This document shows positions 58,440-64,000 of a stretch of DNA of 64,000 bases, in pieces. Below the pieces are notes generated by a model. It had not been told where the DNA came from. It saw only the letters and a list, made by a program, of their open reading frames with translations, and did not search any database. Numbering within the stretch: the stretch's first letter is position 1; the number at the start of each line of letters is the position of its first letter. The position numbers and the translations under genes are program-made. The stretch is from assembly GCA_009840135.1 (NCBI GenBank), contig VXOH01000020.1, positions 1 through 64,000 of the forward strand. The letters are read 5' to 3'. Source of the stretch: Chloroflexota bacterium. GTDB lineage: Bacteria > Chloroflexota > Dehalococcoidia > Lucifugimonadales > UBA3495.

Positions 58440-58841
58440 ATGCCGGAACGCAATCCCTACATGCCAACGTTCACCACGGGAAGCATCAAGGTCAGCATGA
58501 TTCAGCATACCAACGTGGAAACCAGCGACGTGGCCCGCAGCCAGGACTGGTACCGCCGGGCCTTCGGGGCCGAGTGGACCGAGGACGGCCCCCGCTACCT
58601 GAAGCTGGGCAACACGGAACTGCATCTGCACGTTGAGGCCAACCCCCAGCCCCATCCCACCAACCACTTCGCCGTTGAGGTCGAGGACTGGGACGCCTGG
58701 CTGGCCAACCTCCAGCAGGAGGGCATTGACTTTGAGCCCGGGCGGGCGCCCAAGCTCAACGACAGCGGCAAGCTGGCCGGCTTCGTGCGCGACCCGGACG
58801 GCAACCTGATCGAGGTCATGTACCACGCCGCCTGGCACTAA
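58440..58841 (+). CDS. VOC (glyoxalase/bleomycin resistance) family protein
   Basis: VSMIQHTNVETSDVARSQDWYRRAFGAEW...GFVRDPDGNLIEVMYH. Confidence 0.93.
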   Translation: MPERNPYMPTFTTGSIKVSMIQHTNVETSDVARSQDWYRRAFGAEWTEDGPRYLKLGNTELHLHVEANPQPHPTNHFAVEVEDWDAWLANLQQEGIDFEPGRAPKLNDSGKLAGFVRDPDGNLIEVMYHAAWH

Positions 58842-59053
58842 CCCGCCGCAAGGGAAGGTCCCGTCGTTCCTGCGAAGGCAGGAACCTCGCTCGGGTCTAC
58901 CCAGGTCTAACCCGGGCTTCTGCCTTCGCAGTAATGACCAAAAGGCAGCGACGCCAGCTCACCAGGGGGCGAAAGTTACCCAACCCCAACCCGTAGGGGC
59001 AGCCCTTGTGGCTGCCCTCTGCCCCGCCGGGCAGCCGCCCTGGGCGTTTTCTC

Positions 59054-59347
59054 TTACCCCTGCATCCCCTCGACAAAAATAGCGTTGGTGGTAGCCGTGT
59101 TGTGCCGCATCGCCTTGGGACCCGCGTACTCTTCCGAGTAGTACCAGGCCTTGGCCTGCTCCACGCTGTCAAACTCCAGGACTACCAGGCGGCTGGGGCT
59201 CCAGTCCCCCTCCACCGTCTCTGTGGCCCCACCCCGCACCACGTACCGGCCGCCATAGGCCTCGATGGTTCCGCTGACCAGCTTGCGGTACTCCTCAAAC
59301 CCCTCCGGGTCCGTTACCGTAACGTCTGCAATCATGTACCCAGCCAT
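59054..59347 (-). CDS. DUF1330 domain-containing protein
   Basis: MAGYMIADVTVTDPEGFEEYRKLVSGTIEAYGGRYVVRGG...LVVLEFDSVEQAKAWYYSEEY. Confidence 0.94.
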   Translation of the reverse strand: MAGYMIADVTVTDPEGFEEYRKLVSGTIEAYGGRYVVRGGATETVEGDWSPSRLVVLEFDSVEQAKAWYYSEEYAGPKAMRHNTATTNAIFVEGMQG

Positions 59348-59400
59348 TCGATGCTCCTTTTTGCTGTCCTCGTAACTTAAGGAAAATTTTGCCCGAGCCT

Positions 59401-59492
59401 CTCTTCCCCCTTGATGTGTTGACAGGGTATGTACCTGCCGGAGACTCTCTTCTCCCTTGATGTGCTGACAGGGTATGTACCTGCCGCAAACC
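59401..59492. repeat. 46-bp tandem duplication
   Basis: ctcttcccccttgatgtgttgacagggtatgtacctgccggagact / ctcttctcccttgatgtgctgacagggtatgtacctgccgcaaacc. Confidence 0.85.
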
Positions 59493-59794
59493 CTGCCCCG
59501 TTAGTACGTCATCCTGCCCGTTAGTATGTCATTCTGAACGGAGTGAAGAATCTATAGTCACCCCCTTATGACGACTTTCGGAATAGCAAGGCAATCTATC
59601 TTCGCGAGCTCGGGTCCTTCGCGTAGTTTATCTTGAGCTATGCCGAAGGGCTAAGGATGTCATATCAGCCGGCAATTCTTCACCGCAAGGTCCGAATACA
59701 TACCGCTCTCAGCCCTTGGAGAGGGCGTAATCCGCCTCAGGCGGACCTGTGCCGGTAAGGTCAGGACTGGGGCGAAGCCTTCCCATCTCCGGAA

Positions 59795-60970
59795 TTACCC
59801 GTGGGAATGGTCGTGCTGCTCCCGGTGCTGCCGCAGCAGGTCCTTGCCGTAGTCGTTGCCGTTGGGCGTCCGCATCACGGTGTGGATGTGGTTGCGGGTG
59901 GGGTAATCGTTGTCCAGGAAAATGCCGTTCTGGTGATCAAACTCGATGAGTATTACCGGGCTGTGTACCCGGTAGTAGAAAACGCTGTCCTCTCCGGTCC
60001 CGCCCATCCAGGCGAAGTGGGTTTCGCTGAGATGTTGCCTGACTTCGTCCATTCTTAATTGGGCATGGCCGGCCGGCATCCGGTTTACGTAAGTCCCGAT
60101 CAGATCGAACATTATGGCCTGCTGGTGGCTGGACAGGTCGTCGAACTTGATGCCCTCATAGTGCATTTCGAAGTTGTCCCGGAACGCCCCGGTAAACACT
60201 CCGGAAGGAACATCCTCCGATACAACTGCCTTCCTGCGCTGGTCGGCGGTGAAAGTCTGGGCCAGGTTGATTGCGGCGCTCTCCTCCGCCTGGAATACCC
60301 TGGTGCCGGCGTACTTACCGATATCCACGGCCACCGGCTCGGAGCCCATGAACATGGGCGTCATTACCACCTGGTCCCCCAGCACGAACCAGTTGACGTT
60401 CAGGTGATGGCCGTCGAACTGCCAGCCCCAAGGCTCGTCCTGGGAGGGCTCGCCCATTATGCTGAGCCAGTAAAGCCATTCCCCCAGTTCTTCATCGCTG
60501 CCGGTAATTTCCCGTATTGCCTCGTTCAGCCTCATAATGTTGCGGGCCAGCTCAAATCCCTGGGGACTGAATCCCTGTCGCAGCAGGCCAAAGACCAGCT
60601 CCCGCTGGTCCTGGCTCATGGGTTCCATCATGGCCCCGTGGCGCATCAGGAAAACGTGGATGTTGCTCCAGCGGCGCCAGGCATCGCTATCCATCGTAAA
60701 CCGGGCAGCGTCGCGCTGGCTGGCGTCCAGCGAAGCCAGCCAGGCTTCTGCGGCCCCTTTCATTACATCGGTCGAGAGCCCCGTCTGTTGCAGCGAGTAC
60801 AGCCCCGGCTTTACCTGGCCGTCGGCAGACAGCCCCTTGAAGGGTTCGGCGATTTGAGCCTCGGCGTTGCTGAGGTTCTCCCGCATCTGCTCCGACATGT
60901 CGGGGTCCAGCCTTCGTCCCGAAACAACCGGCCGGTTTCGTATCTTGAAGTCCTTCAAAGTGAGTGTCAT
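59795..60970 (-). CDS. DUF3500 domain-containing protein
   Basis: EPFKGLSADGQVKPGLYSLQQTG...WGWQFDGHHLNVNWFVLGDQVVMTPMFMGSEPV...HYRVHSPVILIEFDHQ. Confidence 0.92.
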   Translation of the reverse strand: MTLTLKDFKIRNRPVVSGRRLDPDMSEQMRENLSNAEAQIAEPFKGLSADGQVKPGLYSLQQTGLSTDVMKGAAEAWLASLDASQRDAARFTMDSDAWRRWSNIHVFLMRHGAMMEPMSQDQRELVFGLLRQGFSPQGFELARNIMRLNEAIREITGSDEELGEWLYWLSIMGEPSQDEPWGWQFDGHHLNVNWFVLGDQVVMTPMFMGSEPVAVDIGKYAGTRVFQAEESAAINLAQTFTADQRRKAVVSEDVPSGVFTGAFRDNFEMHYEGIKFDDLSSHQQAIMFDLIGTYVNRMPAGHAQLRMDEVRQHLSETHFAWMGGTGEDSVFYYRVHSPVILIEFDHQNGIFLDNDYPTRNHIHTVMRTPNGNDYGKDLLRQHREQHDHSHG

Positions 60971-61282
60971 CAGTATCGTCCTCCCATGGAAGATAGCCAA
61001 TTATACTACGGCGGCCGTTGCCAGGAATTCTTTCCCCAGTGCAAAGCGGAGCGACGGCAAGAACGCAGCAAATGTTCCTATCCGCTCATCCTGAGCTTGT
61101 CGAAGGACGCCCCCGAATCGAGGGATGGCTCGACAAGCTCACCATGGGCGGCTAAGTGAATGCTCGGCAATGGTCCTGAGCAGGGCAGAGGGCAAATTAA
61201 ACGCCCTGGTTTTGCCCCCGCCCGTCAGGGGTCGGGCAGTGGGCGGGTGCGGCGGCCCTGTTTGTCGGCTGGGGCGCTTCCT

Positions 61283-62290
61283 TTACGGCCACTGGTTCCC
61301 CACGGCCTCAACGTAAAGCGAGTACAGGGACTGGCTGCAGGTCATGAACAGCCGGTTCTTCTTGACTCCGCCGAAACAAAGATTGGAACAGGGCTCCGGC
61401 AGGTGAATCCGGCCAATCAGCTCGCCCTCAGGAGTGAAGCAATGGACTCCGTCTCTGCCGGCCCCGGCCCAGCCCACGCTGGACCACAGGTTCCCGTCCC
61501 GGTCCGTCCTCATTCCGTCGGCAAATCCGGGCGATAGGTCGGCAAACACCTTCCCGCCCCGCAGCTTTCCCCCGTCCTCCACGTCGAATGCTCGAATATG
61601 TCCCAGCGCATGGGGATCGTGGGAAATGCCGCTGTCGGAAATGTACAGCCGTTTCTCGTCCGGCGAAAAGCACAGTCCGTTGGGCTTCACCAGATCATCG
61701 GCAACTACAGCCACGCCGCCGGTACCGGGGTCCAGGCGATAGACTTGAGTGGGCAGTTCCGCCTCGGCTCGCTGACCTTCGTAGCCCACGATTATTCCAT
61801 AGCCGGGGTCGGTAAACCAGACCGACCCGTCGGACTTGACCACCACGTCGTTGGGCGCGTTTAATCTCTTCCCCTCAAAGCTGTCCAGCAGCACGGTAAG
61901 GCTGCCATCGTACTCGGTGCGCGTAACCCGACGGGGCAGGTGCTCACAGGTTATCAGGCGCCCCTGCAGGTCCCTGGTATTGCCGTTGCCGTAGTTGGAG
62001 GGTTGCCGGAAAACCGACACCGAATTCGTTATCTCGCAGTAGCGCAGCATCCGGTTGTTGGGAATGTCGCTGAACACCAGGGAGCCGAAGTCGCCGAACC
62101 ATACCGGCCCCTCGGCCCAGCGAGTCCCCGTGTACAGGCATTCCACGGCGGCGTTTCCGTTCCGGTATGCGTTGAACCGCGAATCAACAACCTCCACCGC
62201 CACGTCCGGGTAACGGACGATTCCCTGGTCCCAGCGCCTGCTCAATTCAGGAGTCCATTCTCCGGGAGTCCGTTCATTGTTTCCTGGCAT
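61283..62290 (-). CDS. SMP-30/gluconolactonase/LRE family protein
   Basis: ECLYTGTRWAEGPVWFGDFGSLVFSDIPNNRMLRY...LNAPNDVVVKSDGSVWFTDPGYGI...KPNGLCFSPDEKRLYISDSG. Confidence 0.94.
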   Translation of the reverse strand: MPGNNERTPGEWTPELSRRWDQGIVRYPDVAVEVVDSRFNAYRNGNAAVECLYTGTRWAEGPVWFGDFGSLVFSDIPNNRMLRYCEITNSVSVFRQPSNYGNGNTRDLQGRLITCEHLPRRVTRTEYDGSLTVLLDSFEGKRLNAPNDVVVKSDGSVWFTDPGYGIIVGYEGQRAEAELPTQVYRLDPGTGGVAVVADDLVKPNGLCFSPDEKRLYISDSGISHDPHALGHIRAFDVEDGGKLRGGKVFADLSPGFADGMRTDRDGNLWSSVGWAGAGRDGVHCFTPEGELIGRIHLPEPCSNLCFGGVKKNRLFMTCSQSLYSLYVEAVGNQWP

Positions 62291-62611
62291 TGCCTGCTCC
62301 TTCCAGTGGTCCGAGAAGTATGTTTTGATGAGCTGGGGAATAACCGTCGTTCCTGCGAAGGCAGGAACCTCCGCTCATTGGGTGCGATCCGCCTGAGGCG
62401 GACGCCTTCGCAGGAATGACGGAATTGCCAAACAGCCTTCATTCCAGTTGCGTTTACCCTGTGATTTCTATCAATTAATTCCTGCCAATCGGAAAAGACC
62501 CAGCTTTGTTCATATCCCTCGCCTTGCCCCATTCCTTCCCGTAATGGTACTTTACTGCATAGCATTCTGACACTGGCGCTCCAGATTCAAACAACTGACG
62601 AGGAATAACTT

Positions 62612-64000
62612 ATGGCAACTGCACCGGCGGCGCCCCATCGCAACTTTATTGGCGGACAGTGGGTTGAGTCCGCGTCCGGCCGCACCTATCCCATCTACAA
62701 CCCGGCCCACAAGGGTACGGCGCTGGGCGAGTTCCAGACCTCGACCCCCGATGATGCCCTGCAGGCGGTGGCCGCGGCCAAGGAGGCCCTGGAAGGCTGG
62801 GCCAATACCCCCGCCCCGGCCCGGGCCCAGGTGCTGTTCCGCGCCCTGGAAATTATGGGCCGCCGCAGCGACGAACTGGCCCGCACCATAACCGAGGAGG
62901 AGGGCAAGCCCCTGCCCGACGCCATGGGCGAGGTCCGGCGCGCCATGAACATTATCGAATACGCCGCCGGCGAGGGACGCCGAATGTTCGGCTATACCAC
63001 CCCATCGGAACTGCCCAGCACCGTGGCCTACACCGTGCGCCGTCCCCTGGGCGTGGTCGCCATAATCACCCCCTGGAACTTTCCCATCGCCATACCGGCC
63101 TGGAAGATGGCTCCGGCCCTGATCTGCGGCAATACCCTGGTCTTCAAGCCGGCTTCCATCACTCCCCTCAGCGCCGTAAAACTCACCGAGGTATTCGAGG
63201 AAGCCGGCCTGCCTCCCGGAGTGCTGAACCTGATCACCGGCCCCGGCGGCTCGGTGGGCAACGCCCTGGTGGAGAGCCCGGATGTTAACGGCATCTCCTT
63301 CACCGGCTCCACCGACATCGGCACCGGCATCTACGCCCAGGGAGCCCAGCGGCTCAAGAAAGTCCAGTGCGAGATGGGCGGCAAGAACGCCGTCATCCTG
63401 CTGGCCGACGCCGACCTGGACAAGGCCCTGGGCGGTATCGTCCAGGGGGCCTTCGGCTCCACCGGGCAGCGCTGCACCGCCACCAGCCGCGTCATCGTGG
63501 AGGAAGGCGTTTACGACACATTCATGGAACAGTTGATTGACCGGACTTCAAAGCTCAAGGTAGGCGACGGCCTGGCCCCGGACACCGACGTCAGTCCCCT
63601 GTCCAGCCAGTCCCAGCTGGACACCGTGCTGGAGTACATCGGCATCGGCGCCGAGGAGGGCGCCCACCTGGCCTTTGGCGGCCACGCCGTAACCGGCGGC
63701 GAGTTCGACGAAGGCTATTACGTTGAACCAACCATCTTTACCGACTGCACGCCCGATATGCGCATCTCCCAGGAGGAGATATTCGGCCCGGTCCTGACCG
63801 TCTTCAAGGCCCGGGACCTGGAAGAGGCGGTGGAAATCTCCAATAGCGTCAAGTTTGGCTTGTCCTCGTCGGTTTACACCCGCGACCTGCCCCGCGCCTA
63901 CCGGTACATCAACACCGTGGATGCCGGCATGGTCCACGTAAATGCTCCCACCCTGGGCGGCGAGGTACATCTCCCCTTTGGCGGTCTCAAGTCCTCCGGC
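62612..64000 (+). CDS. aldehyde dehydrogenase family protein (truncated by window end)
   Basis: [91 protein letters not shown]. Frame open to window end, so absent from ORF track. Confidence 0.96.
   Translation, partial: MATAPAAPHRNFIGGQWVESASGRTYPIYNPAHKGTALGEFQTSTPDDALQAVAAAKEALEGWANTPAPARAQVLFRALEIMGRRSDELARTITEEEGKPLPDAMGEVRRAMNIIEYAAGEGRRMFGYTTPSELPSTVAYTVRRPLGVVAIITPWNFPIAIPAWKMAPALICGNTLVFKPASITPLSAVKLTEVFEEAGLPPGVLNLITGPGGSVGNALVESPDVNGISFTGSTDIGTGIYAQGAQRLKKVQCEMGGKNAVILLADADLDKALGGIVQGAFGSTGQRCTATSRVIVEEGVYDTFMEQLIDRTSKLKVGDGLAPDTDVSPLSSQSQLDTVLEYIGIGAEEGAHLAFGGHAVTGGEFDEGYYVEPTIFTDCTPDMRISQEEIFGPVLTVFKARDLEEAVEISNSVKFGLSSSVYTRDLPRAYRYINTVDAGMVHVNAPTLGGEVHLPFGGLKSSG

Overview
The window reads as a gene-dense, GC-rich bacterial chromosome. 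Gene content (amidase, oligopeptide ABC genes, LLM oxidoreductase, SMP-30, DUF3500, Uma2, retropepsin-like proteins) suggests a Chloroflexota/SAR202-like lineage; this is inference from gene content only. Recognisable housekeeping loci: panB, sbcD, rnpB (RNase P RNA), dcd, gatC/gatA, asnS, ispG, proS, an FKBP-type PPIase and an Fbp-type ABC transporter with a DtxR-family regulator. Accessory content: three toxin-antitoxin-like pairs, two Uma2 nucleases, four clan-AA (retropepsin-like) proteins and many dispersed palindromic repeats. Most interesting items: (1) a divergent FtsZ/tubulin-like GTPase gene followed by a single-pass membrane protein with a proline-rich linker; (2) an unusually long RNase P RNA with a large insert in the P18 region and a possible pairing competing with P1; (3) a minus-strand cassette (Zn-ribbon, RuvC-like protein, DUF3467-like, two retropepsin-like proteins) headed by a perfect palindrome matching the GAAC-N4-GTTC LexA-box pattern; (4) a TPP-enzyme paralogue with a degraded GDG...NN motif; (5) a hairpin-rich noncoding leader upstream of the iron-type permease; (6) a 15-bp palindrome found nested inside other repeat families. 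All calls come from reading the sequence; no database search was run.
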